DNA from: Bifidobacterium ruminantium DSM 6489
GTDB taxonomy: Bacteria; Actinomycetota; Actinomycetes; Actinomycetales; Bifidobacteriaceae
NCBI RefSeq assembly: GCF_000770925.1
Contig: NZ_JDTK01000012.1
Span: forward strand, 1-64,000
Length of the DNA: 64,000 nt
Reading direction: 5' to 3'
This document shows positions 54,307 through 62,622 of this stretch, one piece after another. The notes under the pieces are model-generated. The model was not told the origin of the DNA. It did not search any database and was given only the letters and a program-made list of their open reading frames with translations. Position 1 is the stretch's first letter. Each line of letters begins with the position of its first letter. The position numbers and the translations under genes are program-made.

Positions 54307-54402
54307 GGCGGACCTCTGATTCCCGAGAATCGCGGGGTGTCGTGCATCAGTATGAATCGGTGCGCGATACCCCGTTTTTGCGTCAATACGTATGAATGAC
54401 GT

Positions 54403-57400
54403 TCAGCGGTATAGCTTCATGCCTTGCGGACTGTCGGCGAATCCCGCGGCGCGTAGCAGACGCCGTGCATCGTTGCGCGCGTTCAATGATTCGCCGTTCA
54501 TTTCGGCGAATCTGACGCTGCCGCTGGGAAGCCGTTGCAGTGTATAGGCAAGTTCCGCGCAGGCGGATCGCAATGTCGGCTCATCATCGGTGAAACTGGC
54601 GATCTTATGGCTTTTCGGCATGGCGAACATGACCGGGGCGCCTTTGGCGAGCACGATGATTGAACCGGCTCTTCGCGCCGGTTTGAGATGCTCCTGTTGC
54701 GGCCATGCGATCGCGGCTCCCGTCAGGACGGCCGGATCGGTCACGTCGAGCGCCACGCAGGACAGGCCGCGCGATGCGTGCTCGTCGCGTAAGACGTCGA
54801 CAGTGTTGCGACTGGCGAATTGGGCTGCGCCGAAGCCTTTGACGAACATGCCTCTGACCAGGAGCCCATGTTCCTCCATGCGTTTGAGCACCGGATACAA
54901 TCCGGAGAATCCTCCGGGAATCCGTTCCTTGTCCACCAGGGGGGATGCGAGCACGCCGTATCGGTCCAGAAGCGATTCGACAAGTTCGATCTCATATTCC
55001 TCGACGCCTGACGGGCGCGTCGAATCGTCGGAGCCGACCGTGCCGTCCGGGTTGACCGCAGACCATAGTCCGCCAAGCGTTGCGGGAATCGAAGGACGCA
55101 TCCGCACGCGTCTGCGGGCGGACATGCGAGGAGCCCGAACCGTGCCATGCCTGTGGGACAGCGAGCGGACGGGCATGAACGAACTGTTCGTTATCCTGCC
55201 CTGCCATATCAGGAACCATAACGCCTCTTCGAACCGTTCCTCGTTCCACGAGGGATACATGATCTCCCCTGTTTCGGCATTCACCTGAATCTCGGCATGG
55301 TTCTTCCATAGGGTTTTCGCCATAGAGGAAAGCTGCCGAGCGGGGAAGGCTCCGCCACCGTTCAGAACGGCGAGCACGGCTTCCGGAACGGTCATGGCAT
55401 CGGTGTCGGACGACTCGTTCTGTTCAGAACCGTCCGGCACATCCAGCAAACGTGAATCGGCGGGATGAAACGCGATGGAACCGGCGTCCTTGCCATTGGA
55501 ACCATTGAATTTGGAGCCGACCCATACCACTTCTCCGGATGCGAGCAGTTCGTCGAGCATGCCCGGCTCGTAATCGCGGACCCGTGCCGGGAACACCGAA
55601 GATTCCCATACGTCGGCGTTGAGGGGCACGCCTTCAAGCTGTTCGATGACGCGCAGCAGACCGTCGACGCCTTCATATCGGGCGCCACCCACCGGTCCGA
55701 CACCCTGGCGATCCAACAGGAACGCCTGGTATGCCGCCTGGTCGACCGGTTTGACGGCCCGGCGGGCTTTGGCGAGGGATAGCGATCGGATACGGCGGAG
55801 CACCTCGATGTGGAGCCACTGGTCGGTGGTCTGGTCCGGATCGGAGAAACGTCCTTTGAGCAATGTCCCTTTGGCGTTCAGCTCGTCCAGGGCATGAACC
55901 GCCCGCGCCGCGTCGATCCGGAGCTGTGCGATCATCTGGTCCGCGGTGAACGGTCCATGCGTTTTGGCGTATCTTGTGACTCGGCCCGTGACATCGTCCT
56001 CATCCAGATCGTTCCAGAACGTTCGTCCGGCCAGATCCTTCTCAACCTGCGCGATGGCGTCCGGGTCCAACAGCGAAGCCATGTCGGCGGCGCCCAGCAG
56101 TCGCTCCAATACTTCCGGATCCATGGACAGCAGCTGCGTACTGCGTTCGGCTTGGGGAACGTCGTACTGGTACATCACCGATCCGACGAATCCGAACAGC
56201 AGCTGTTCCGCGAATGGTGACGGCGTCCGCGTGGCCGTTTCGGACAAATCGATGACGCCATCATTCAATCCTGCCATCACCTGGCGCAGTGCAGGCAGAT
56301 CGTATACGTCCTGCAGGCATTCGCGTGCGGTTTCCAGCAGGAGTGGGAAATTCCTGCAGGTGCGTGCCGCGTTGAGCAATTGCGCGGCTTTCAAACGCTG
56401 CTGCCATAACGGCACGCGTTTGCCGGGTCTGGTGCGCGGTAGGAACAACGATCGTGCGGCGCATTCGCGGAATCGCGCCATGTATAGCACGCTTTCGCCA
56501 ATCTGTGTTTCCACGATGTGCTGCAGCTCGTCGCAGTCGAACAATATCAGGTCACGCGCCCGCATGTCGGCGTATCCGTCCGGCAGACGCAGGATGATGC
56601 CGTCGTCGGCCGCATGCACCTGTCCGTCGAAGCCGTAACGTTGCTTCAGACGTGTGGTGATGGCCATGGCCCACGGCTCGTGCACGCGTCTGCCGAACGG
56701 GGAATGCACGATGATGCGCCAGTCGCCGTCGTCCTCCCGGCTGCGTTCCACGACGAGCTCACGATCGTTGGGCACGATGCCGGCCGATTCGCGCTGTTCG
56801 GCCAGCAATGCGACCAAGTTGCCGATGGCGTTGTCGTCGAGTCCGTCATCCCGCAGCCGCCGCTCCGCCGATGCGGTGAATTTCGGTTTGCCGGCCGATT
56901 CACCCGTTCCAGCGGACAGTTCACGGCTTAGTTCGCGGACGAGGCGTCCTTCCGTCATGCCGAAATGATAGTCGCGCCCGTCCTGGTCGCCATGCCAGAA
57001 CGGTAGTCGAGCCGTGCGTCCGGGGGCCGGCAGCACCACGACGCGGTCGTGGGTGATTTCCTGGATCTGCCATGTCGAAGTGCCCAAGGTGATGACGTCC
57101 CCGACCCGGGATTCGTAAACCATCTCCTCGTCCAGCTCCCCCACTTTGCGCGGCCCCGGACCGGAGCCTTCTTCGGGGAGCACGACGGTGTACATGCCGC
57201 GGTCGGGAATGGTGCCGCCGCTGGTGACGGCGAGACGCGCTGCGCCGGGTCTGGCGGTGATGAGCCCCGATTCCTCGTCGCATTGCAGAGGAGGGCGGAA
57301 TGCGGAGAAGTCTTCGCTGTTGTAGGCGCCGGTCATCATGCCCATGGTGGCGTCGAACATGGAACGTTCAAGATTGCGGAATGGCGCGGATCTGCGTACC

Positions 57401-58875
57401 ACGGCATACCATTCGTCCGGTTTGAGGTCGTGCATCGCCGCGGCAGCGACCGTCTGCTGGGCGAGCACGTCCAATGGATTGCTGATGATGCGCAATGGTT
57501 CGAGGTCTCCCGACCGCATGCTTTCGACGCTGGCCACCATGCCGATGATCTGCTGGCGCGTGACCGGGTAGAACAACGCGTGCGACACTCCCCCGACCTT
57601 GTGGTCGGCGCGTCCGACGCGCTGCAGGCCCGATGACACCGACAGCGGAGGGGCGATCTGGATGACCAGGTCCACCGATCCCATATCGATGCCGAGTTCG
57701 AGACTGGATGTGGCCACCACGCAACGCAATTGTCCGCGTTTGAGCTGCTCCTCGACCTGCTTGCGGCGATCCTTGGAGACCGAACCATGGTGGGCCATGG
57801 CGATCGCGTCGGCATCCTCATGCGACTCGACCAGCATGGTGGTGGAGCCGACCACGGAATCGTAGTGTCTGGCGAAATGCTCGCGCCCCTCGGGCGAGCC
57901 CATGTCCTGGTATTGGGGAATGGAACCGTCACGGGATTGCGTATAGAGGTCGTTGAGCCGTGCGGTGAGCTTTTCGGCAAGTCCTCTCGAGTTGACGAAC
58001 ACAAGGGTGGTGCGGTGGGCAAGCACCTCATCGAGCACGCTGCGCTCGATGGCCGGCCATACCGATCCTCCGGTGGCGCTGGTGTCGAGCATGTCGGCGA
58101 GCGGCTCTACGACCTTGATTTCCATATCCGGACGGGATTGCGGACGCACGATGCGCACCGGTTTTGAACCACCGAGGAAACGGGCCACTTCCTCCACAGG
58201 ATTGACGGTGGCCGACAGTCCTATGCGTTGCGCAGGCTTTTCGGTCAGCTCGTCAAGCCGTTCAAGGCTGAGCGCCAGATGCGCGCCGCGCTTGGTTCCC
58301 GCCACGGCATGGATTTCGTCCACGATGACGGTTTCGACGGTGGAGAGTATCCGGCGTGCCTGGGAGGTGAGCATCAGGAACAACGATTCGGGTGTGGTGA
58401 CGAGGATGTCCGGCGGATGGCTGACGATTCGGCGACGCTCCTGTGGCGTGGTGTCTCCGCTGCGCATGGCCACGCTGACATTCGGAGCGGGGATTCCCAT
58501 CGTCTCGCACTGTTTGGAGATGCCGTCCAATGGAGCCTGCAGGTTTTTCGCGACATCCGCGCCCAGCGCCTTCAGGGGCGAGACGTACAGCACTTTGACA
58601 CCATCGGCCGGCTTGCCGCTTTTGGATGATTGGGCTGGCTGGCGTTCTTTTCCGGACATCAGCCGGTCGATTGCGGAAAGGAACGCGCACAGCGTTTTGC
58701 CCGAGCCGGTGGGAGCCACCACCAGAACGTTCTCACCGGCTTGGATGGCGGGCCAGGCCTGCCGCTGCGCTTCGGTCGGATGGTCGAACGCATGCCTGAA
58801 CCACGTTCTGGTCGCTTCGGAAAACAAGTCCAAACATTCGTACATACGTTCGATTATGGCATCGCCTTCAGACAT
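54403..58875 (-). CDS. lhr: Lhr-family DEAD/DEAH helicase
   Basis: 1490 residues from ATG 58875. Lhr is a large 3'-5' nucleic acid helicase linked to DNA repair in actinobacteria. Motifs: VVAPTGSGKTLCAF (Walker A) near residue 50, VDEIHAVAGTKRG (DEIH) near 185, ATSSLELGIDMGSVDLV near 390 and LQRVGRADHKVG near 415. After the RecA pair come the WH and Lhr-core regions and a long C-terminal extension, so this is the full-length form. It sits between the topoisomerase IV genes. Confidence 0.92.
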   Translation of the reverse strand: MSEGDAIIERMYECLDLFSEATRTWFRHAFDHPTEAQRQAWPAIQAGENVLVVAPTGSGKTLCAFLSAIDRLMSGKERQPAQSSKSGKPADGVKVLYVSPLKALGADVAKNLQAPLDGISKQCETMGIPAPNVSVAMRSGDTTPQERRRIVSHPPDILVTTPESLFLMLTSQARRILSTVETVIVDEIHAVAGTKRGAHLALSLERLDELTEKPAQRIGLSATVNPVEEVARFLGGSKPVRIVRPQSRPDMEIKVVEPLADMLDTSATGGSVWPAIERSVLDEVLAHRTTLVFVNSRGLAEKLTARLNDLYTQSRDGSIPQYQDMGSPEGREHFARHYDSVVGSTTMLVESHEDADAIAMAHHGSVSKDRRKQVEEQLKRGQLRCVVATSSLELGIDMGSVDLVIQIAPPLSVSSGLQRVGRADHKVGGVSHALFYPVTRQQIIGMVASVESMRSGDLEPLRIISNPLDVLAQQTVAAAAMHDLKPDEWYAVVRRSAPFRNLERSMFDATMGMMTGAYNSEDFSAFRPPLQCDEESGLITARPGAARLAVTSGGTIPDRGMYTVVLPEEGSGPGPRKVGELDEEMVYESRVGDVITLGTSTWQIQEITHDRVVVLPAPGRTARLPFWHGDQDGRDYHFGMTEGRLVRELSRELSAGTGESAGKPKFTASAERRLRDDGLDDNAIGNLVALLAEQRESAGIVPNDRELVVERSREDDGDWRIIVHSPFGRRVHEPWAMAITTRLKQRYGFDGQVHAADDGIILRLPDGYADMRARDLILFDCDELQHIVETQIGESVLYMARFRECAARSLFLPRTRPGKRVPLWQQRLKAAQLLNAARTCRNFPLLLETARECLQDVYDLPALRQVMAGLNDGVIDLSETATRTPSPFAEQLLFGFVGSVMYQYDVPQAERSTQLLSMDPEVLERLLGAADMASLLDPDAIAQVEKDLAGRTFWNDLDEDDVTGRVTRYAKTHGPFTADQMIAQLRIDAARAVHALDELNAKGTLLKGRFSDPDQTTDQWLHIEVLRRIRSLSLAKARRAVKPVDQAAYQAFLLDRQGVGPVGGARYEGVDGLLRVIEQLEGVPLNADVWESSVFPARVRDYEPGMLDELLASGEVVWVGSKFNGSNGKDAGSIAFHPADSRLLDVPDGSEQNESSDTDAMTVPEAVLAVLNGGGAFPARQLSSMAKTLWKNHAEIQVNAETGEIMYPSWNEERFEEALWFLIWQGRITNSSFMPVRSLSHRHGTVRAPRMSARRRVRMRPSIPATLGGLWSAVNPDGTVGSDDSTRPSGVEEYEIELVESLLDRYGVLASPLVDKERIPGGFSGLYPVLKRMEEHGLLVRGMFVKGFGAAQFASRNTVDVLRDEHASRGLSCVALDVTDPAVLTGAAIAWPQQEHLKPARRAGSIIVLAKGAPVMFAMPKSHKIASFTDDEPTLRSACAELAYTLQRLPSGSVRFAEMNGESLNARNDARRLLRAAGFADSPQGMKLYR

Positions 58876-58883
58876 GCCAACCG

Positions 58884-59096
58884 TCAATCGGCGTCATCAA
58901 CCCATTCGAGCACATCGCCGGGCTGACAGTCAAGCACGGAGCATATCGCGTCAAGCGTGGAGAAACGGATCGCCTTGGCACGGCCGTTCTTCAGCACCGA
59001 CACATTGGCGGGCGTGATGCCAATCGCATCGGCCAACTCATTCACGCCCATCTTGCGTTTAGCCAGCATCACATCGAGATTCACACGGATCGCCAT
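58884..59096 (-). CDS. Small XRE-family regulator (YozG-like)
   Basis: 70 residues, a bare helix-turn-helix: MGVNELADAIGITPANVSVL, then RFSTLDAICSVLDCQPGDVL. Such genes commonly follow a DUF2975 membrane protein, as here (one base between stop and start). It probably represses its own operon through the dyads at 59684-59768. Confidence 0.88.
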   Translation of the reverse strand: MAIRVNLDVMLAKRKMGVNELADAIGITPANVSVLKNGRAKAIRFSTLDAICSVLDCQPGDVLEWVDDAD

Positions 59097-59097
59097 G

Positions 59098-59649
59098 TCA
59101 GATCACCGCCGACAGTTCATCGCGCTGTTCGATGGCCTGCCGCAGCAGCGAGCGCATCACCAGCATGAGCAGCATGAACGCCGCTATGAGCAGCAGAGCC
59201 ACCAGACCGCCACCCACGACCGCGAAACGGACCAGATCGGTTTCCAGCCCAAGCAGCTTCGACAGGAACAGGGATGGCGACAGCCAGGCCTGGGAAAGCA
59301 TCGCCAGGACGACCAGAACACCTTCCACCCCGGCGCATCCGAGTATGCCGTCGACCAGACGGACGGCTTTTCCGGAGAACACGTCACGTCGACGAGCCAA
59401 TGTCAGCAGTCTCCACAACGGCACCAAAGCCGCCTCGAAACAGGCCACCATCAGCACGAATCCGATCACGTAGAGCCAATGCGCCACATCCGCGTGTATG
59501 CAATCGATGGAGACGACCACGCCCGCCACGAGCGCGCCGACCTGTAGAGCCAGCCCGCACAGCGCGAACAGCACGACCAGCACCCGCAACGCCACAATCA
59601 CCGCCGATCCTCGTTCCGGATCGTCCATCGAATCATTCCGCGCACACAT
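59098..59649 (-). CDS. DUF2975 membrane protein
   Basis: 183 residues from ATG 59649 after AAGGAGGTCTCAC. Four hydrophobic helices (about 18-44, 58-80, 103-122, 142-168) with loop LWRLLTLARRRDVFSGKAV typical of the family. Function unknown; probably senses or modulates something in the membrane together with the XRE regulator encoded one base downstream. Confidence 0.85.
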   Translation of the reverse strand: MCARNDSMDDPERGSAVIVALRVLVVLFALCGLALQVGALVAGVVVSIDCIHADVAHWLYVIGFVLMVACFEAALVPLWRLLTLARRRDVFSGKAVRLVDGILGCAGVEGVLVVLAMLSQAWLSPSLFLSKLLGLETDLVRFAVVGGGLVALLLIAAFMLLMLVMRSLLRQAIEQRDELSAVI

Positions 59650-59683
59650 GTGAGACCTCCTTCATAGATAAAACGCAATTCAC

Positions 59684-59711
59684 GAAAAACGATAATAACC
59701 TATCGTTTTTC
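59684..59711. promoter_or_regulatory. Operator dyad 1 in the DUF2975 / DUF4153 intergenic region
   Basis: GAAAAACGATA (59684-59694) and TATCGTTTTTC (59701-59711) are a perfect 11-bp inverted repeat, spacer ATAACC. It lies 35 bases upstream of the DUF2975 gene. Confidence 0.7.
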
Positions 59712-59751
59712 AATATGCAAATTCCGTGAAAAAATAAATTTCGATATGTTT

Positions 59752-59768
59752 CTATCGTTTTTCGATAG
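59752..59768. promoter_or_regulatory. Operator dyad 2, same half-site
   Basis: CTATCG-TTTTT-CGATAG, a perfect dyad that repeats the TATCGTTTTTC half-site of dyad 1, 48 bases before the 59816 gene. Confidence 0.7.
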
Positions 59769-59815
59769 CTTACCATGACGATAGTTCCATTGATCCATCA
59801 ATCGAAAGGAATGCC

Positions 59816-61189
59816 ATGAACACCCAACAGACACCGGCGCCGCAACCGGCCACACGTGCCGCCATCGAACAGCAGCATCCGGCATCCCGACGGACGAGGC
59901 GGCGCACCATCGCGACCCTGGCCACGGCGCTCGCCATCACCTTCGTCTTCGACCGGTTCGTCTGCAGTTCCACGCTTCCCGAATGCATATACGGATATGC
60001 CCTGCCGTTGTTCTGGCTGCTATGCCTTGCGCTCGTCACCGCGCTCCACTGGACGAGCGTGCGCAAGCGTCCGTACACGTGGCTTGTGGCCGGCACGATC
60101 ACCGCGTTGAGCGTATGGAACATGCTTTCCGTCAGCGCCACTCCGTATAGCGGGAACATCGATTACTCGCTGACCACATTCCTTGCGCAACCCATGCTGC
60201 TGATGCTGCACTGCCAGCTGGTCAACGGCCGATACAGCATATGGCATCCGTCCCAAGTGGCACGCGATTGGCTCACCGGCTGGCTCATACAGCCGTTTTC
60301 CAATCTGGGGCGCGTCTTCGGGTCGTTTACCATCCTGGCCCGTTCCGCCGCTTCGTCCAACAAACGCTCGAAGGCCCGTGAGATCGGTATGGCGGTATTG
60401 GTCTCGATACCGCTGCTGCTGGCCATCATCCCCTTGCTGACCAGCGCGGACCAGATATTCCGCTACGAACTGACAGCCGCCATCGGACATCCCGACCTTA
60501 CGGCGATTACGATCCACACACTGATCGTCATTGTGCCCTGGCCGTTCCTATGCTCCCTGCTTCTTAGCCTCGATATCGAAACCAAAGAGCCGTCAGAGCC
60601 CCGTCATATCGCCCTGAGTTCGACGATGACGATCACCGTGCTCTCGATGATGCTGGTCGTATACACGCTGTTCTGCGCGGTGCAATTGCGTTTCCTGTTC
60701 GCCGGAGCTTTGACGGACGGCTTGATCTCACTCCCGGACGGACTGACCTATAGCGAGTATGCGCGGGACGGTTTCTTCCAGCTGCTGACGGTGGCCGCCA
60801 TCAATCTGGCCATCTTCGGCATCGCTCTCACATCCACCCCACACACGCCTTGGCTGAACGCCACGCTGGGCGGGCTGCTGGCCGTGACCGCCGTCATGCT
60901 GGCCTCGGCGGCCCTTCGACTGGGCCTGTACATCGGAGCGTACGGTCTAACCTGGCTGCGCTACGCCTCACTGACGTTCATCGTATTGCTGGCAATCGCC
61001 ATCGCGCTGTGCGCGATCCGCATGTTCACGGCACGTCTTCCGCTCATGGCGACACTCGCCGCGCTCGTCATGGTCTGGTATGTGACGCTTGGCTTCAGCA
61101 ATCCGGATTGGGTGTGCGGCACATACAATGCCGCGCACGGTTTCGGCAGCGCCTATTCGCCGGACAATCCGGCGACGTGGATGTTCTGA
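59816..61189 (+). CDS. DUF4153/DUF4173-like membrane protein
   Basis: 457 residues, ATG 59816 with AAAGGAATGCC upstream. After a hydrophilic ~25-residue head there are about ten to twelve membrane helices. Family-like segments are the HWTSVRKRPYTWLVAGT region, YAVQLRFLF-type CAVQLRFLFAGALTDGL and TYSEYARDGFFQLLTVAAIN. The role is unknown. It is divergent from the DUF2975-XRE pair and shares their operator sequence, so the three genes are probably one regulon. Confidence 0.8.
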   Translation: MNTQQTPAPQPATRAAIEQQHPASRRTRRRTIATLATALAITFVFDRFVCSSTLPECIYGYALPLFWLLCLALVTALHWTSVRKRPYTWLVAGTITALSVWNMLSVSATPYSGNIDYSLTTFLAQPMLLMLHCQLVNGRYSIWHPSQVARDWLTGWLIQPFSNLGRVFGSFTILARSAASSNKRSKAREIGMAVLVSIPLLLAIIPLLTSADQIFRYELTAAIGHPDLTAITIHTLIVIVPWPFLCSLLLSLDIETKEPSEPRHIALSSTMTITVLSMMLVVYTLFCAVQLRFLFAGALTDGLISLPDGLTYSEYARDGFFQLLTVAAINLAIFGIALTSTPHTPWLNATLGGLLAVTAVMLASAALRLGLYIGAYGLTWLRYASLTFIVLLAIAIALCAIRMFTARLPLMATLAALVMVWYVTLGFSNPDWVCGTYNAAHGFGSAYSPDNPATWMF

Positions 61190-61192
61190 CGT

Positions 61193-62380
61193 TCAGGCCG
61201 TGACCTGGCCACCACACTTTTTGCGCAACGTTTCGTGCATGACCACCATGAGCACCAGGAACGCCACGAGATACCACGGGAACAGGTTGACGGAGATGTG
61301 CTGGGCAATCAGGCCGAACACCGGAGGCATGCACATCGACCCCACATAGGCGAATGCCATCTGCATGCCGACGATGGCCTGGGACTTGTCCTTGCCGAAA
61401 TAGGTCGGCGTGGAGTGGATGACGCATGGATAGATCGGCGCGCATCCCAGGCCGATGACCATCAGTCCCGCGATGGTGCCGATGTGATGCGGCAGCGGCA
61501 GCAGCATGATGATGACACCCGTCAATACCAGGGCCTGACCGAGGCGGATCATAGACGGATCGCTCAATCTCATGGTGAGGAATCCGCTTGCGAGACGCCC
61601 GACGGTGATGCCGATACAGAACAGGCTTCCCCACATGGCGGCCGTGGTCTTATCGATGCCCTTGCCGAGCACCATATAGCTGCTGGCCCACAGCATGGCG
61701 GTGGATTCAAGCGCGCAATAGCAGAAGAACATGACGAGGATCTCGCGTGCGCCACGAATCGCGAGCACGCCACGGATACCGAGCGGCTTACGCGGCCCGT
61801 CACCCTCAGTTGTCTCTTCGGTGTCTTGTGCGGTGCGTGTCTTCCACAGTGGCAGGCTGAAAACCAGTACCGCGGTAAGCGCTATCTGCAGGATGGAGAT
61901 GTACCGGTATCCCCACGACCAGCCTTGACCCGCGCCCAATGCATACGCCATGATGTACGGGCCAAGCAGCGTGCCCAATCCCCACATGGCGTGCAGCCAG
62001 CTCATGTGACGGCTTTCATAGTGGATCGCGACATAGTTGTTCAACGCGGCGTCGACGCCGCCTGCTCCCAATCCATAAGGAATCGCGAACAACAGCAGCA
62101 TCCAGTAATTCGGCGCGATCGAGAAACCGAACAAAGCGAACGCCGTCAATGCCACGGATACCACAGTGACCTTGCCCGCGCCGAATCGCAGAGTCATTCG
62201 ATCGGACAGCAACGCGGACACAATGGTGCCCGCCGAAATGGTCATGGAAATGCCACCCTCCCAGGAAACAGGCGCATTCAAATCGGTGCCCATCGTCGGC
62301 CAGGCGGCCCCGAGCACGGCATCCGGCAAGCCCAGACTGATGAAAGCCACATAAATCACGGCAAGCAGCAGATTAGCCAT
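61193..62380 (-). CDS. MFS transporter
   Basis: 395 residues with twelve hydrophobic helices, ATG 62380 after AAAGGAGCTGATTC. Resembles the FucP/NarK-type or sugar-related MFS carriers: SLGLPDAVLGAAWPTM in helix 1, LPLWKTRTAQDTEETTEGDG as the central loop, IGLGCAPIYPCVIHSTP in helix 10. Substrate not determined. It ends three bases from the 61189 stop (convergent). Confidence 0.85.
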   Translation of the reverse strand: MANLLLAVIYVAFISLGLPDAVLGAAWPTMGTDLNAPVSWEGGISMTISAGTIVSALLSDRMTLRFGAGKVTVVSVALTAFALFGFSIAPNYWMLLLFAIPYGLGAGGVDAALNNYVAIHYESRHMSWLHAMWGLGTLLGPYIMAYALGAGQGWSWGYRYISILQIALTAVLVFSLPLWKTRTAQDTEETTEGDGPRKPLGIRGVLAIRGAREILVMFFCYCALESTAMLWASSYMVLGKGIDKTTAAMWGSLFCIGITVGRLASGFLTMRLSDPSMIRLGQALVLTGVIIMLLPLPHHIGTIAGLMVIGLGCAPIYPCVIHSTPTYFGKDKSQAIVGMQMAFAYVGSMCMPPVFGLIAQHISVNLFPWYLVAFLVLMVVMHETLRKKCGGQVTA

Positions 62381-62444
62381 GAATCAGCTCCTTTGATGGT
62401 TCCATGGACGCGATGGTCCGAATTCGTCATACAGTTTACCCGCA

Positions 62445-62464
62445 GTTACCTACCAAACGGTAAC
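62445..62464. promoter_or_regulatory. Inverted repeat upstream of the MFS gene
   Basis: GTTACC-N8-GGTAAC, 65 bases before the MFS start. Symmetry and position suggest an operator. Apart from this, 62381-62622 shows nothing recognisable. Confidence 0.5.
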
Positions 62465-62622
62465 TAGCGATTTGCGGCACCGATTCAACGTCTGATTCCG
62501 GTCGAAGCATGATTCGGTCTTGTTTTCGGTCCTGTTCCAAGAAGCGAGCAGGCGTTGGTTCCGGCAAAAAATGCGGAAGGCGGGTTTCGACGGAACGGAA
62601 CCTACCTCCCATGCAATCAAGA

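Noticed and set aside
61235-62467. 410-codon plus-strand open frame
   Set aside because: His/Gln/Arg-rich antisense of the MFS transporter gene, with no ribosome site.
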